Origin: Oceanobacillus halotolerans
GTDB taxonomy: Bacteria; Bacillota; Bacilli; Bacillales; Amphibacillaceae
Length of the DNA: 64,000 nt
NCBI RefSeq assembly: GCF_010993955.1
Contig: NZ_WIXL01000002.1
Location: 124,001 to 188,000 of the forward strand
Direction of reading: 5' to 3'
Of the stretch, positions 7,639 to 17,367 are shown in pieces. Position numbers and translations under genes: made by a program. Every line of letters begins with the position of its first letter. Position 1 is the stretch's first letter. The notes beneath the pieces were generated by a model. That model worked only from the letters and a program-made list of their open reading frames with translations. It was not told where the DNA came from and did not search any database.

Positions 7639-8823
7639 TTAGCGATGTTTCGCCATTTCACCTAAAGTACGTTTCAAATAGGTTAAGAAAGATGCCTCAT
7701 CTACATCATGACTAACAATTAATGGTGTATCGGTAACAACTTTATCTCCCATTTTCACTTGAAGTGTACCGATTTGATCTCCTTTTTTCATTGGAAAAAC
7801 AATCTCTTCATCAATTTGAACATTTGTTGAGATGTCTTCTGGTGATTCTCCTTTTGAGTGGATCGTACTAACTGATTCAGATGTCACAACATTAATTTTC
7901 TGTTGTTCTGCTTGTAAAAATTGTAATTCCGTTATCGTCTCTCCCTTTTCAAATAATTTCTTCGTATCAAAATGGTTAAAGGCATAATCGAGCATATTAG
8001 AGATATTTCCATTTCGCTGCTTTGTCGTTTCCGCACCCATAACAACAGAAATTACTCGCATATCATCTTTTTCTGCGGTTGCAGTTAGACAATATTTGGC
8101 TTCATCGGTATACCCTGTTTTTAATCCATCTACACCATCATAGAAACGAACTAGTTTATTGGTATTGACTAACCAGAATTCATCTTCTTCACCTTCTCGT
8201 AAATAATCTTCATAAATAGAGGTATATTCCGTTATTGTTTCGTATTTTAATAATTCTTTTGCCATTACCGCCATATCATAAGCGGTACTGTAATGATTAT
8301 CTGCTGGTAATCCAGTTGAATTTTGAAAGTGTGTATTTTCTAATTTTAATTCCTTTACTTTTTCATTCATTTGCTCAACAAATGCCTCTTCACTACCTGC
8401 GATTCGTTCAGCTAAGGCAACACTTGCATCATTACCAGAAGCAATTGCTACACCTTTTAGAAGCTCCTCAACCGTCATTTCCTCACCAGCTTCTAAAAAT
8501 ATTTGTGATCCGCCCATTGATGCGGCACGTTCACTAACTCGAACCGTTTCATCAAGCTTCAGTTTTTCCTCTTCTAGTGCTTCCATAATCAATAATAGGG
8601 TCATAATCTTAGTCATGCTTGCAGGTGGAAGTTTTTCATCAACATTTTTATCAAAGATGACCTCCCCTGTATCTCGTTCCATTAAGATTGCTGACTTAGC
8701 GTCTGGTGCGAGATCTGGTGAATCGTTAGAATCATTGGAACCTTCTTCCTCACCAAACACTGGTGTGGTAAAGACAAATAGTAATGTAAAGATAATACTA
8801 GTTAACAACATGTTTTTTTTCAT
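7639..8823 (-). CDS. dacF: Sporulation D-alanyl-D-alanine carboxypeptidase DacF
   Basis: Penicillin-binding protein of 394 residues that trims D-Ala from peptidoglycan stem peptides, affecting spore cortex cross-linking. An N-terminal signal peptide (MKKNMLLTSIIFTLLFVFTT) precedes the peptidase S11 domain with catalytic S69-M-T-K72, S129-G-N131 and K235-T-G237; a C-terminal PBP5-like domain follows from about residue 270. The start at 8823 has GGAGG upstream; an in-frame ATG at 8844 is less likely. It sits upstream of spoIIAA as in B. subtilis, with a SigF-like promoter and a repeat element upstream. Confidence 0.95.
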   Translation of the reverse strand: MKKNMLLTSIIFTLLFVFTTPVFGEEEGSNDSNDSPDLAPDAKSAILMERDTGEVIFDKNVDEKLPPASMTKIMTLLLIMEALEEEKLKLDETVRVSERAASMGGSQIFLEAGEEMTVEELLKGVAIASGNDASVALAERIAGSEEAFVEQMNEKVKELKLENTHFQNSTGLPADNHYSTAYDMAVMAKELLKYETITEYTSIYEDYLREGEEDEFWLVNTNKLVRFYDGVDGLKTGYTDEAKYCLTATAEKDDMRVISVVMGAETTKQRNGNISNMLDYAFNHFDTKKLFEKGETITELQFLQAEQQKINVVTSESVSTIHSKGESPEDISTNVQIDEEIVFPMKKGDQIGTLQVKMGDKVVTDTPLIVSHDVDEASFLTYLKRTLGEMAKHR

Positions 8824-8852
8824 AGTTTTACCTCCAACAATCAATATAATGT

Positions 8853-8883
8853 TAGTATTGCCATGATTATTGGACTTTATAAC
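8853..8883 (-). promoter_or_regulatory. Candidate SigF promoter of dacF
   Basis: Minus strand: GTTATA (8878-8883), 15 bp, GGCAATACTA (8853-8862). The -10 part fits the SigF pattern GGnRAnAnTW at every position and the spacing is as expected; the -35 part is a looser match. It lies 30 bp upstream of the dacF start. Confidence 0.55.
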
Positions 8884-8917
8884 GCGGAAATTAGAAAACC
8901 TTTCCTACTTAGTAAAA

Positions 8918-9633
8918 GGCTGTTTTCTAAAAGCTTTCTAATTGGAAAACGTCGTGCATATAAGATGGATTATGCGCAATAGTTTTATCTATGAATACCG
9001 CTACGGAAATACACTACGCTTTCACCAGGGGCATAAGTGCGACATCTGTTCAAACTGTTCGTTTTCACAGTGTCTACTTTACCGCAGGCACGGCCTCAGC
9101 CTCCTCTATAGAAAAGCGTAAGTGCCTTGGTCACCCCCGATTAGAAAACTTGGCTTGTCGCCGAGTGGCGAAAGCCTTAGTTGCACTTATGCAGTAAGAA
9201 AGTTTTTCTTATCTGCCAAGCTTAAGCCGAGCCTCGGTGTGGCGCTTTTTGCCACAAAGAGGATTGACTTAAGACCTCGAGGGGGTAGGCGCTGTAGCTA
9301 GACATCGGAAGAAAACCACTTCCTGCTCAAGTCTTCGGACACGTGCTTTTCCTGCAGGAGTCGACTGTCCTACGCTCCAATTAATTATCGTAAAATACAA
9401 TATATATAATAGGAAATATTGATCATATCAGTGGAGGAAATACACGGAGACTCCTGCGGGAAGAATGGCCTAGATGAGACCCCGCAGAGCGAAAGCTCGA
9501 GGAGGCTCAACAGCCACCCGCGGAAAGCGAAGTGTATTTCCGGAACGGGTAAACGTGCTAAACATCGCCTTAACTTACTGCGCATTATATGGATTATGTT
9601 CAATAGAAAACGACAAAGTATGCGAAAAGAGCC
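8918..9633. mobile_element. ORF-less MITE-like element, long copy 2, with 8-bp target repeat
   Basis: 716 bp between pdp and dacF. Left end GGCTGTTTTCTAAAAG; right end (reverse complement) GGCTCTTTTCGCATACTTTG. The direct repeat TAGTAAAA flanks it exactly (8910-8917 and 9634-9641). The internal modules match copy 1 but in reversed order and orientation: third module near 9020-9085, hairpin module near 9105-9300, palindromic module near 9430-9545. The right target repeat overlaps the pdp terminator stem. No gene inside; the short open frames on the plus strand are repeat sequence. Confidence 0.8.
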
Positions 9634-9635
9634 TA

Positions 9636-9673
9636 GTAAAAAAGTACACAGAACAATTCTACGTACTTTTTGC
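9636..9673 (-). terminator. Intrinsic terminator after pdp
   Basis: Stem AAAAAGTAC (9639-9647) against GTACTTTTT (9663-9671) lies just downstream of the pdp stop codon, with T-rich sequence on the minus strand. The element at 8918-9633 abuts it. Confidence 0.65.
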
Positions 9674-9685
9674 TAAATTGAATGT

Positions 9686-10990
9686 TTACTCTGTAATGGT
9701 ATCGTATATTAAGGTCGGTGCTTTTACAGTCTCACCCGAAATGGTGATACTTTCATATAATTTGGCCTTAACTTCATCGATTGCTTCCTTGTTTGTATGA
9801 ATGGTAGCTAATGCTTCTCCTTCTTGCACTGGATCTCCAATTTTTTTATGGAGGACAATTCCTACCGCTAAATCAATTTCCGACTCTTTTGTTGCTCTTC
9901 CTGCACCAAGCATCATAGCCGCTGTGCCAATATCATCTGCAACAATTTCATCTACATAGCCTGACGATTTAGCTGGAAGTTCAATGGTGTATGAAGCCTT
10001 TGGTAGTAACGTAGGATCGTCTGCGATTTCACTATTTCCCCCCTGAGATTCTAGGAATGTTTTAAACTGCTCAAACGCCCTTCCATTTGAAATATTCTCT
10101 TCTAGTATGGAACGGGCTTCCTCAACTGTGGCAGCCTTATTAGCTAATACAACCATTTGAGAACCCAATGTTAAGCATAGCTCTGTTAAATCTTCTGGTC
10201 CGTTTCCTTTTAGTGTATCAATAGCTTCTTCTACTTCTAATGCATTCCCAATAGCATTTCCAAGTGGTTGACTCATATCTGAAATGACCGCCATTGTGTT
10301 CCTTCCTACACGATTCCCAATAGAGACCATTGCTTTTGCCAATTCTTTTGCTTCATCATAGGATTTCATAAAAGCACCTGCACCTGTTTTCACATCTAAA
10401 ACAATCGCATCTGCTCCTGAAGCAATTTTCTTACTCATAATCGAACTAGCTATTAATGGAATTGAATTTACAGTTGCGGTTACATCCCGCAAACTATATA
10501 ACTTTTTATCAGCAGGAGTTAAATTGCCAGACTGACCAACTACGGCTACTTTATTTTTGTTAACAAGCTCAATAAATTGATCATTCGTAATTTCAACATG
10601 AAACCCAGGAACTGCTTCCAATTTATCGATGGTACCACCAGTATGGCCTAAACCACGTCCACTCATTTTTGCAACAGGGACACCAACGGAAGCAACAAGT
10701 GGAGCTAGGATTAACGTGGTTGTATCCCCCACACCGCCTGTAGAATGTTTATCGACTTTTATTCCCATGATAGCTGAAAGATCAATTGTGTCTCCAGAGT
10801 CCACCATTGCACTTGTTAGCAAAGCCCGTTCTTGTTCTGTCATATCTCGAAAATAAATCGCCATTAACAAAGCACTTACCTGGTAATCTGGAATATCCCC
10901 ATTTGTATATCCATTAACAAAAAAGCGAATTTCTTCTTCTGATAGGGCTTGTCCATCACGCTTTTTTTCAATTATATCGTACATTCGCAT
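9686..10990 (-). CDS. pdp: Pyrimidine-nucleoside phosphorylase
   Basis: 434-residue cytosolic enzyme that splits uridine, deoxyuridine and thymidine with phosphate to free base and (deoxy)ribose-1-phosphate. The family signature is clear: [20 protein letters not shown] for phosphate and sugar binding, [19 protein letters not shown], and [20 protein letters not shown]. The start at 10990 (MRMYD) has a GAGGTG site at good distance; an ATG two codons later is the alternative. It follows punA by 14 bp and deoB before that, so the three form a nucleoside salvage operon whose sugar phosphates DeoB converts for central metabolism. In B. subtilis pdp sits elsewhere. Confidence 0.96.
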   Translation of the reverse strand: MRMYDIIEKKRDGQALSEEEIRFFVNGYTNGDIPDYQVSALLMAIYFRDMTEQERALLTSAMVDSGDTIDLSAIMGIKVDKHSTGGVGDTTTLILAPLVASVGVPVAKMSGRGLGHTGGTIDKLEAVPGFHVEITNDQFIELVNKNKVAVVGQSGNLTPADKKLYSLRDVTATVNSIPLIASSIMSKKIASGADAIVLDVKTGAGAFMKSYDEAKELAKAMVSIGNRVGRNTMAVISDMSQPLGNAIGNALEVEEAIDTLKGNGPEDLTELCLTLGSQMVVLANKAATVEEARSILEENISNGRAFEQFKTFLESQGGNSEIADDPTLLPKASYTIELPAKSSGYVDEIVADDIGTAAMMLGAGRATKESEIDLAVGIVLHKKIGDPVQEGEALATIHTNKEAIDEVKAKLYESITISGETVKAPTLIYDTITE

Positions 10991-11004
10991 TCGTGATCAC
11001 CTCA

Positions 11005-11829
11005 CTAATCATTAGGTAGCGTTGCTATTATTTTTCCAATAAACTTCAAAAAGTTCTCTTTTACTTTTTCTGTCGTTTCGATTACTTCATGATGTGTTAA
11101 CGGTTGATCTAGAATTCCTGCCGCCATATTGGAAATACAGGAAACCCCCAAAACACGCAAACCTGCATGATTTGCAACAATAACTTCTGGTACAGTAGAC
11201 ATACCTACAGCATCCCCACCGAATGTACGTAACATTTTCACTTCGGCTGGGGTTTCATATACTGGACCAGTATTCGCAACGTATACACCTTTCTGTATCG
11301 ATAAATTCAGTTCGCTTGCGCATTTTTCGGCATGTTCAATATAATCCCGATCATAGGCATGAGACATATCAGGAAATCGAACCCCTAATTCGTCATCATT
11401 TGGCCCAAGCAATGGATTATCGCCTAAATTATTGATGTGATCTGTAATGAGCATTAAATCACCTGGTTGAAAATTCTCATTGATACCACCAGCCGCATTT
11501 GTAACAATTAAGGAATCGATCCCTAACGCTTTCATAACACGAACTGGAAATGTGACTTGCTTCATGGTGTAACCTTCATAAAAATGAAAACGACCCTGCA
11601 TCGCTATAACTTGTTTTCCTTCTAACTTTCCTACTACTAATTGACCTTTATGACCAGAAACGGTTGATTCTGGAAAATGGGGAATCGTTTTATAGGGTAT
11701 TGTCACAGCATTTTCAATTTTGTCGGCTAATACACCTAATCCAGATCCTAATATTAACCCAATAGACGGGGTTTCCGTTATGTTTTCTTTAATCTTATCC
11801 GTTGCTTCTACGATTTCATTACGCTGCAT
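11005..11829 (-). CDS. punA: Purine nucleoside phosphorylase, trimeric type
   Basis: 274-residue phosphorylase of the PNP/MTAP family acting on inosine and guanosine type nucleosides. Motifs in order: [12 protein letters not shown] (phosphate loop), [56 protein letters not shown] and [20 protein letters not shown]. Length is normal. It lies between deoB (19 bp upstream) and pdp (14 bp downstream) in a salvage operon. The same gene is called pupG or deoD2 in some annotations. Confidence 0.95.
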   Translation of the reverse strand: MQRNEIVEATDKIKENITETPSIGLILGSGLGVLADKIENAVTIPYKTIPHFPESTVSGHKGQLVVGKLEGKQVIAMQGRFHFYEGYTMKQVTFPVRVMKALGIDSLIVTNAAGGINENFQPGDLMLITDHINNLGDNPLLGPNDDELGVRFPDMSHAYDRDYIEHAEKCASELNLSIQKGVYVANTGPVYETPAEVKMLRTFGGDAVGMSTVPEVIVANHAGLRVLGVSCISNMAAGILDQPLTHHEVIETTEKVKENFLKFIGKIIATLPND

Positions 11830-11848
11830 GTCACTCTCCCTTTCTCTT

Positions 11849-13027
11849 TTATAAAATTTCTTTCAAGAAACTTTTCCCATGTTCTGGCATTTTGACACTA
11901 AAATTATCTGCAATCGTTGCTCCAATATCGGCAAACGTTTCTTTTAAGGGTAGCTCGCGTCCTTGTCCAATACCATTATGATAGACGAGCAATGGTACAT
12001 ATTCTCTAGTATGATCTGTTCCATGATGGACTGGATCATTGCCATGATCAGCTGTAATGATTAATAAGTCATCATCTTTTAATTCATTGAGTACCTCTGG
12101 AAGTCTTTTATCAAAATCTTCTAATGCTTTTCCATACCCTTCTGGATCACGACGATGGCCATACTTTGCATCAAAATCAACGAGGTTTAAAAAACTTAGA
12201 CCATGAAAATCTTGCTTGGTGGATTCTACTACCTTTGTCATGCCATCCTCATTGTCTACAGTTCGTACTGCCTCTGTAACCCCTTCTCCATCGTATATAT
12301 CAGATATTTTCCCAAGTGCAATGACATCATACTGTTCATCTTTTAACTCATTCATGACCGTGCGACCAAACGGTTTCAAGGCATAGTCATGTCGATTTGA
12401 AGTCCGTTCGAAGGCACCAGGTTCACCAACAAAAGGTCTAGCAATCACACGACCTACCATGTATTTTTCATCCAATGTTAATTCTCTAGCGATTTCACAA
12501 ATACGGTATTGTTCATCAATTGGAATAATCTCTTCATGAGCTGCAATTTGTAGAACGGAATCAGCAGATGTATATACAATTAATGCTCCCGTATTCATAT
12601 GTTCCTCACCTAACTCCTCTACAATAGCCGTTCCAGATGCTGGTTTATTTCCAATTACTGTTCGACCTGTTTTCTGTTCTAATTCCTGTATTAAAGCATC
12701 TGGAAAACCATCTGGAAATGTACGGAAAGGCTGTTGAATATTTAAGCCCATAATTTCCCAATGACCTGTCATCGTATCTTTTCCATTTGATGCTTCTTGC
12801 ATCTTCGTGAAGTATGCCTTTGGCGAAGCTGCTTTTTCAATTCCTTTAATTTCCCTTATATTACTTAGGCCTAGTTTCGCCATATTTGGCATGTGAAGCC
12901 CATTCATATGATCAGCTATATGGCCTAATGTGTCAGCTCCTTTATCATTAAACTTCTCCGCATCAGGGGCCTCGCCAATGCCCACTGAGTCCATTACAAT
13001 TAAGAAAACACGCTTAAAATTATTCAT
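11849..13027 (-). CDS. deoB: Phosphopentomutase
   Basis: 392-residue alkaline-phosphatase-superfamily enzyme that interconverts ribose-1-phosphate and ribose-5-phosphate (and the deoxy forms), linking nucleoside breakdown to the pentose phosphate pathway. Metal-binding motifs are visible at both ends: [20 protein letters not shown] near the N-terminus, and [20 protein letters not shown] near residues 325-345. The phospho-acceptor Thr lies in [13 protein letters not shown] good AGGAGG site precedes the ATG. First gene of the deoB-punA-pdp operon; xerD is 102 bp upstream. Confidence 0.96.
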   Translation of the reverse strand: MNNFKRVFLIVMDSVGIGEAPDAEKFNDKGADTLGHIADHMNGLHMPNMAKLGLSNIREIKGIEKAASPKAYFTKMQEASNGKDTMTGHWEIMGLNIQQPFRTFPDGFPDALIQELEQKTGRTVIGNKPASGTAIVEELGEEHMNTGALIVYTSADSVLQIAAHEEIIPIDEQYRICEIARELTLDEKYMVGRVIARPFVGEPGAFERTSNRHDYALKPFGRTVMNELKDEQYDVIALGKISDIYDGEGVTEAVRTVDNEDGMTKVVESTKQDFHGLSFLNLVDFDAKYGHRRDPEGYGKALEDFDKRLPEVLNELKDDDLLIITADHGNDPVHHGTDHTREYVPLLVYHNGIGQGRELPLKETFADIGATIADNFSVKMPEHGKSFLKEIL

Positions 13028-13129
13028 GTTTCATACCTCCTGTAGATAGGTTTCCAATTTTCTTATGTAATATGTCCTTATTCTAGTTTATGTGTTGTAT
13101 GATGTCAGACGACTGATTAGAAATACATA

Positions 13130-14023
13130 TTAAGCACGTGGATGATAAGTTTGATACATATCTTTTAATCTAGTTTTGGTTACATGTGTATATACTTGTG
13201 TAGTGGAAATATCGGCATGTCCAAGCATCTCTTGGACAGCACGTAAATCCGCCCCATTTTCTAAAAGATGAGTTGCGAATGAGTGTCTTAGCGTATGTGG
13301 TGTTATTTTCTTTTGAATGCCTGCTTCTGAAGCAATTGCTTTTAAAATCTTCCAAAACCCTTGCCTTGATAGTGGTCTCCCATGTTGATTTACAAATAAG
13401 TTATTTTCATTTCGTTGTTTTTTGACCAAACTGTTTCGTCCCAATTGTAAATAATCTTCTACTGCTTTTTTTGCTACATCTCCTAATGGAACGATTCTTT
13501 CTCTTGATCCTTTTCCAAAGCAACGAACAAATCCCATCGTTAGATGTAGATCACTTACGTTTAAGGATATTAATTCTGTAACACGCAAGCCAGTAGCATA
13601 TAATAACTCAAGCATTGCTTTATTTCGATAGCTTAGTGGATCTTTACATGGGATATTTAACAATGCATCCACTTCTTTTGCCGACAAAACATCTGGTAAT
13701 TTTCTCTCTTTTTTCGGTGTTTCTATATGTAAACTAGCATCAAAGGAAACGATTTGTTCACGAAATAAAAATTGATGGAAAGACCGTATAGATGAAATAG
13801 CACGTGCAATAGTTGAAGATGACTTTCCACTATCTTTTAGCATATACAAAAATCCAATAATGTCCTGTCTCACAACGGCATCCCAATTCGATTTTTGTTC
13901 CACTTTCTCGATATATTGTTTATATTGCTTCAAATCACGTTTATAGGATTGAAGTGTATTGTCGGAAAGACCCCTTTCCACTTGTAAATAATGGAAAAAG
14001 TCTTCTAATGCTGTTGTGAGCAT
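13130..14023 (-). CDS. xerD: Site-specific tyrosine recombinase XerD
   Basis: 297-residue recombinase that, with XerC, resolves chromosome dimers at dif. The N-terminal SAM-like core-binding domain ([20 protein letters not shown]) is followed by the catalytic domain with R147 (ATGLRVTE), H243-x-x-R246 ([10 protein letters not shown]), H269 (MLGHADI) and nucleophile Y278 (QVYTHV). All five expected residues are present and the length is standard. It follows the yqzK-like gene by 6 bp. The place beside fur, yqzK and deoB matches xerD (ripX) in B. subtilis, so this is housekeeping XerD rather than a mobile-element integrase. Confidence 0.95.
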   Translation of the reverse strand: MLTTALEDFFHYLQVERGLSDNTLQSYKRDLKQYKQYIEKVEQKSNWDAVVRQDIIGFLYMLKDSGKSSSTIARAISSIRSFHQFLFREQIVSFDASLHIETPKKERKLPDVLSAKEVDALLNIPCKDPLSYRNKAMLELLYATGLRVTELISLNVSDLHLTMGFVRCFGKGSRERIVPLGDVAKKAVEDYLQLGRNSLVKKQRNENNLFVNQHGRPLSRQGFWKILKAIASEAGIQKKITPHTLRHSFATHLLENGADLRAVQEMLGHADISTTQVYTHVTKTRLKDMYQTYHPRA

Positions 14024-14029
14024 ATCACA

Positions 14030-14239
14030 TTACTCCCCTAATCGAAAGAATAAATTTAACCGATCAATAAAATGCTGATCTTCTGCATTAAACACTTTAA
14101 CAGAATTACCTTCTGGTGCATCGTAACGATGATATTGTTCATACTCTGCATGCATTGTACGCAATCCAAAGTAAAATAACAGTGTACACGCCACAAATAT
14201 TACAAATACTTTTAGCATGTCCCATACTAGTTTTCCCAT
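14030..14239 (-). CDS. yqzK: YqzK-like small membrane protein, DUF4227
   Basis: 69-residue protein with one transmembrane segment (VFVIFVACTLLFYFGL, residues about 11-26) followed by a charged, probably extracytoplasmic tail (MHAEYEQYHRYDAPEGNSVK). It matches the DUF4227/YqzK family in size, layout and position between fur and xerD. Function unknown. It sits 6 bp upstream of xerD and is probably co-transcribed with it. Confidence 0.85.
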   Translation of the reverse strand: MGKLVWDMLKVFVIFVACTLLFYFGLRTMHAEYEQYHRYDAPEGNSVKVFNAEDQHFIDRLNLFFRLGE

Positions 14240-14460
14240 ATCTGCATATCTCCCTTTACAAATGGCATCCTATTAAAAGATATGCCAAAAAAGGATGATA
14301 ATATACATAGTTGTGCAGATTTGAGAGATAATAAACGAGTCTTTAAAATCTAGTAATATAGCATCCTACCAATACCACATCATAAACGTATCGTATTTCC
14401 ATCTATTTGTAAATAAAAACCCAAAGACTTTCAAAAAACTTCCATATTGTTTCTTGTTAA

Positions 14461-14771
14461 TAGCTCTTTTTGCATTTTTTGTTGTTTTTACACCATCAGA
14501 GTTGACTTATAGTACGATGTATCTGCTATGTTCATTTCTACTCCGTACAGTCAATTTTTACTCATTCATGATGATTGAGTGCTTTGATTCGTTAGGGCAG
14601 AATACTCCGCTTTAAGGCAGTGCTGGATTAGTACCTATCCTGTACGACGCAGTATAGATCACCTTTTCTTTATTAAGATTCGTATGCCTGAATGGTAAGT
14701 TACTGCGTATAATATATCAACTGTGCATTAAGATTTATACTTAAAAAGCAACAATCCTTCAGAAAACAGCC
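14461..14771. mobile_element. Degenerate MITE-like copy between fur and yqzK
   Basis: This holds most of the gene-free stretch 14240-14853. The left edge TAGCTCTTTTTGCATTTTTTG resembles the GGCTCTTTTCGCATACTTTG end type. The right edge (ACTGCGTATAATATATCAAC, then AAAGCAACAATC and AGAAAACAGCC) is the other end type, nearly as in the copy ending at 21382. The middle is too decayed to align with the shared modules. A possible decayed flanking repeat (TTGTTAAT against TAATTAAT after a second TAGCC at 14785) is weak. No gene is visible in 14240-14460. Confidence 0.5.
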
Positions 14772-14810
14772 TTTAGAAAATAGCCTAATTAATTAAGAGT
14801 TACTTAAATT

Positions 14811-14846
14811 AAAAAGCCTTTCTTCATCTTAGAAAAAAGGCTGTTA
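14811..14846 (-). terminator. Intrinsic terminator after fur
   Basis: On the minus strand AGCCTTTTTTCT and AGAAAGGCT form a stem followed by TTTTTAATTT, just downstream of the fur stop codon. Confidence 0.7.
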
Positions 14847-14853
14847 TTTCTAT

Positions 14854-15309
14854 CTATTTGGTTTTCACTGCCACATCTTGACATTGTTTACAAACGCCAT
14901 GAAAAGTTAATCGGTGATCTTTCACTCGAAATCCCCAATCCTTCTCAACAATTCGCTCTACATCTTCCAATAAATCATCAATGATTTCTTCCACCGAACC
15001 ACATTCAATACAAACTAAATGATGATGAAAATGTTCTGCGCCTTCCTTTCGTAGATCATACCGGGAAACACCATCACCAAAATTAATTTTATCAACTATT
15101 TTTAATTCTGATAACAATTCTAACGTACGATAAACAGTTGCAAGGCCAATTTCCGGTGATTTCTCTTTAACGAGCAGATAAACATCCTCCGCACTTAAAT
15201 GGTCTTCTTCCCGTTCTAACAACACTCTAACCGTAGCTTCCCTTTGTGGAGTTAGCTTATAGCTCTGTGCATGGAGCTGTTTTTTTATCCGATCAATCCG
15301 ATGTTCCAT
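14854..15309 (-). CDS. fur: Ferric uptake regulator Fur
   Basis: 151-residue metal-dependent repressor. The winged-helix DNA-binding domain (YKLTPQREATVRVLLEREED, AEDVYLLVKEKSPEIGLATV, YRTLELLSELKIVDKIN) is followed by the metal-binding dimer domain with HFHHHLVCIECGSVEEI and a second CxxC in HGVCKQCQ, together forming the structural zinc site. Placement beside spoIIM, yqzK and xerD matches B. subtilis fur rather than perR or zur, although family members differ little in sequence. A PerR-box-like perfect palindrome lies about 100 bp upstream. Confidence 0.93.
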   Translation of the reverse strand: MEHRIDRIKKQLHAQSYKLTPQREATVRVLLEREEDHLSAEDVYLLVKEKSPEIGLATVYRTLELLSELKIVDKINFGDGVSRYDLRKEGAEHFHHHLVCIECGSVEEIIDDLLEDVERIVEKDWGFRVKDHRLTFHGVCKQCQDVAVKTK

Positions 15310-15405
15310 GGCAAGTCTCCTCCCTCATATCCCCATCTTTATTATAGGCACACATGAAATAACTGTCAAAGTATAATTGATCTCATGTTTTATTGATAAG
15401 AATTA

Positions 15406-15430
15406 TTATATTATAATCATTATAATATAA
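15406..15430. promoter_or_regulatory. PerR-box-like perfect palindrome upstream of fur
   Basis: The core TTATAATCATTATAA (15411-15425) fits the PerR box TTATAATnATTATAA at every position. The symmetry extends to 12-1-12 bp (TTATATTATAAT, C, then its exact inverse). It lies between spoIIM and fur, about 100 bp from the fur ATG. In B. subtilis fur is a PerR target, which supports the call. Confidence 0.7.
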
Positions 15431-15438
15431 TCAAGGGA

Positions 15439-16095
15439 TTACTCATAATAAGATCGAATCATTGACTCCATTGCTTCATTTGCTACAAATGCTTCTAACA
15501 GTGCAGGTATGAAAGAAAGGCCAATTAAAACCGTAAATACCATCGCATATTTACCAAGCGGTTGTAAAATCGGAAACGATACAGTTCGACTAAATAATTT
15601 ACGTAAAAGGGTAAGTGAAAAAATCATTGATAAACTACCGGCAACCAAATAAATAGGAATAATGACTAGATTTTGTGGTGCAATAGATAGAGACGATAGA
15701 AATAATCCCTGAAGAAATAGATCTTGTGATGCTAGTTGATTTACAATAAAGCCCACAGAAAACCCAATTACGAGTCCCTTTGAAAACAATAAAATCCATA
15801 CTATTGGCAGGCCGATCACTGATAACCCTAATACAAATAAAAGTAATAAATACTTTACATGATAGAAAAAGCTTTCTTTAAAGATCGTACTATTTTCAAT
15901 GGTTTGGCCATCTGAGATCTGACCAAAAAAACGCTCCAAATAAAAAAATAAATCTTGTTTTTGCACGAAGGTCATACTATTTACAATGATCGCTCCAAAA
16001 ATAACGCCAGTTAAAAACAAAATAATCATAAATGAATAGATTGCTGCATGGTCTTTTACATGATCCAATACGAACGTTTTTCTTTTATGGTACAT
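15439..16095 (-). CDS. spoIIM: Stage II sporulation protein M
   Basis: 218-residue membrane protein with about five hydrophobic segments (YSFMIILFLTGVIFGAIIVN, then YLLLLFVLGLSVIGLPIVWI and three more). SpoIIM belongs to the SpoIID/M/P machine that thins septal peptidoglycan during engulfment. The conserved FSKGLVIGFSVGFIVNQL region is present. The start at 16095 (MYHKRK) follows TGGAGG; a start six codons upstream is less likely. Located between fur and the endonuclease Q gene, as in B. subtilis. Confidence 0.93.
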   Translation of the reverse strand: MYHKRKTFVLDHVKDHAAIYSFMIILFLTGVIFGAIIVNSMTFVQKQDLFFYLERFFGQISDGQTIENSTIFKESFFYHVKYLLLLFVLGLSVIGLPIVWILLFSKGLVIGFSVGFIVNQLASQDLFLQGLFLSSLSIAPQNLVIIPIYLVAGSLSMIFSLTLLRKLFSRTVSFPILQPLGKYAMVFTVLIGLSFIPALLEAFVANEAMESMIRSYYE

Positions 16096-16191
16096 CGGAA
16101 TCCTCCATTTCACGATTCATTAGCTTATAGTAAAATCTATGAAGGATTCCTAGAAAACATGCCAATTAATAGTTGTTTCTTTATTACTATT

Positions 16192-17361
16192 TTATTTGGT
16201 AGTCTGTATACTTCCGTACTTACCTCCTCCGCCTGCCTTAATTGACAATTTGCCTTTTCTCATTTCTATAATAGACCTAGCTAGTTTCTCTGGGACTATT
16301 TCTCTTAATTGATCAAATGAAGCATGATGGATGACATTCATTTCTGTTTGAAAATGGTCTAATAACTTTTGAAATGTCTTTGGTCCAAGTGATGGTAAAT
16401 ATTCTAATGGTACTTGATATAGATAAGGAGGGCGTTTTTTTCTATTTGGTGTTGCGTTACTAAGTTCTCCAATTCGATCAGCGACACCTTTAATAATTTT
16501 CGTCGATCCACAAGTTGGACATTTTTTCACCACTGTTGAAAGAGCTTGAAAACAGTGATTACATACAGTTATATGGTATTTTCCTAACTGCGGATTCATG
16601 CCGAAATTACGTAACACTTTTCGATCATCTACATGATGCAAGGCCCAATTAAATTCCTTAAACGAAGGTGTATCCATTTGAAGTTCTTGATACTCTCGTG
16701 CAATTTTTGGCAAAGAATGTGCATCTGAATTAGTTAAATATGTATAGTCATGTAGTTCTGCGATTTGGTCAGCCATATAGGTATCCGCACTCAATCCCAG
16801 CTCTATTGCATCTATTAAATCGGTATCAAACACTTCCTTCATGGAAGTACGTACCCCTTTACCGTACATGCTCTTAAATGGTGTAAAAACATGTGCAGGG
16901 ATGAAAATACCTTCTAATTCTTTTACTTTAAACTGTAACTCTTTTGCGGTCCCGTAATAACGCTGGGAGCTTAATGTTATATTTTTCATCTTTGTTGTCA
17001 ACCATTGGGAAAATTTTTCCATCGTATGAAGTGACGGGAAATAACATAATACATGAATTGGACCTTGACAATTGTCATCATACACTTCAATTTCAGACCC
17101 TAATAGTAATGTTACTTGTTCAAATTTAATTCCACCGTCATACAATTCTTTCGCTTTACCAGCATCCATCAAATGCTTTATTTCAGTTTGAACAGCAGGT
17201 GCATGACTATCGATGACACCAACTAAATGGATTCCTTTATTCCTGCTAGCTTCTTTTAAAATATTAGTTAAGGTTAAGCTTTTTGCACCTGTAATTTTCA
17301 CTGGTTTATCATATATATCCCGGCCAATATGAATATGCATATCCGCAAAGTAAGATTGCAC
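16192..17361 (-). CDS. Endonuclease Q family protein (YqxK-like)
   Basis: 389-residue PHP-domain nuclease. The N-terminal half has the metal-binding pattern of PHP enzymes (YFADMHIHIGRD, VGVIDSHAPAV, GSEIEV, FIPAHVFTPF, YLTNSDAHSLPKI). A zinc finger follows (CNHC ... CPTCGSTKI, residues about 262-285), then a C-terminal helical region with a helix-hairpin-helix-like stretch (YLPSLGPKTFQKLLDHF). Members of this family (EndoQ) cut 5' of deaminated bases and abasic sites. The gene is 6 bp downstream of nudF, so DNA repair and nucleotide-pool cleaning sit together. Activity on uracil or hypoxanthine is inferred from the family. Confidence 0.88.
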   Translation of the reverse strand: MQSYFADMHIHIGRDIYDKPVKITGAKSLTLTNILKEASRNKGIHLVGVIDSHAPAVQTEIKHLMDAGKAKELYDGGIKFEQVTLLLGSEIEVYDDNCQGPIHVLCYFPSLHTMEKFSQWLTTKMKNITLSSQRYYGTAKELQFKVKELEGIFIPAHVFTPFKSMYGKGVRTSMKEVFDTDLIDAIELGLSADTYMADQIAELHDYTYLTNSDAHSLPKIAREYQELQMDTPSFKEFNWALHHVDDRKVLRNFGMNPQLGKYHITVCNHCFQALSTVVKKCPTCGSTKIIKGVADRIGELSNATPNRKKRPPYLYQVPLEYLPSLGPKTFQKLLDHFQTEMNVIHHASFDQLREIVPEKLARSIIEMRKGKLSIKAGGGGKYGSIQTTK

Positions 17362-17367
17362 CCTAAT

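Noticed and set aside
8235-8537. 100-residue open frame on the plus strand
   Set aside because: Antisense to dacF, whose catalytic motifs are all intact; the frame is His/Leu-rich as expected of a shadow.
8991-9800. Several 60-110-residue open frames (both strands)
   Set aside because: They fall inside the repeat element and recur in parts with its other copies; frames do not persist between copies and no ribosome sites are seen.
13130-14023. Integrase of a genomic island
   Set aside because: The gene is housekeeping XerD in its normal neighbourhood beside fur and deoB; there are no island genes or attachment repeats.
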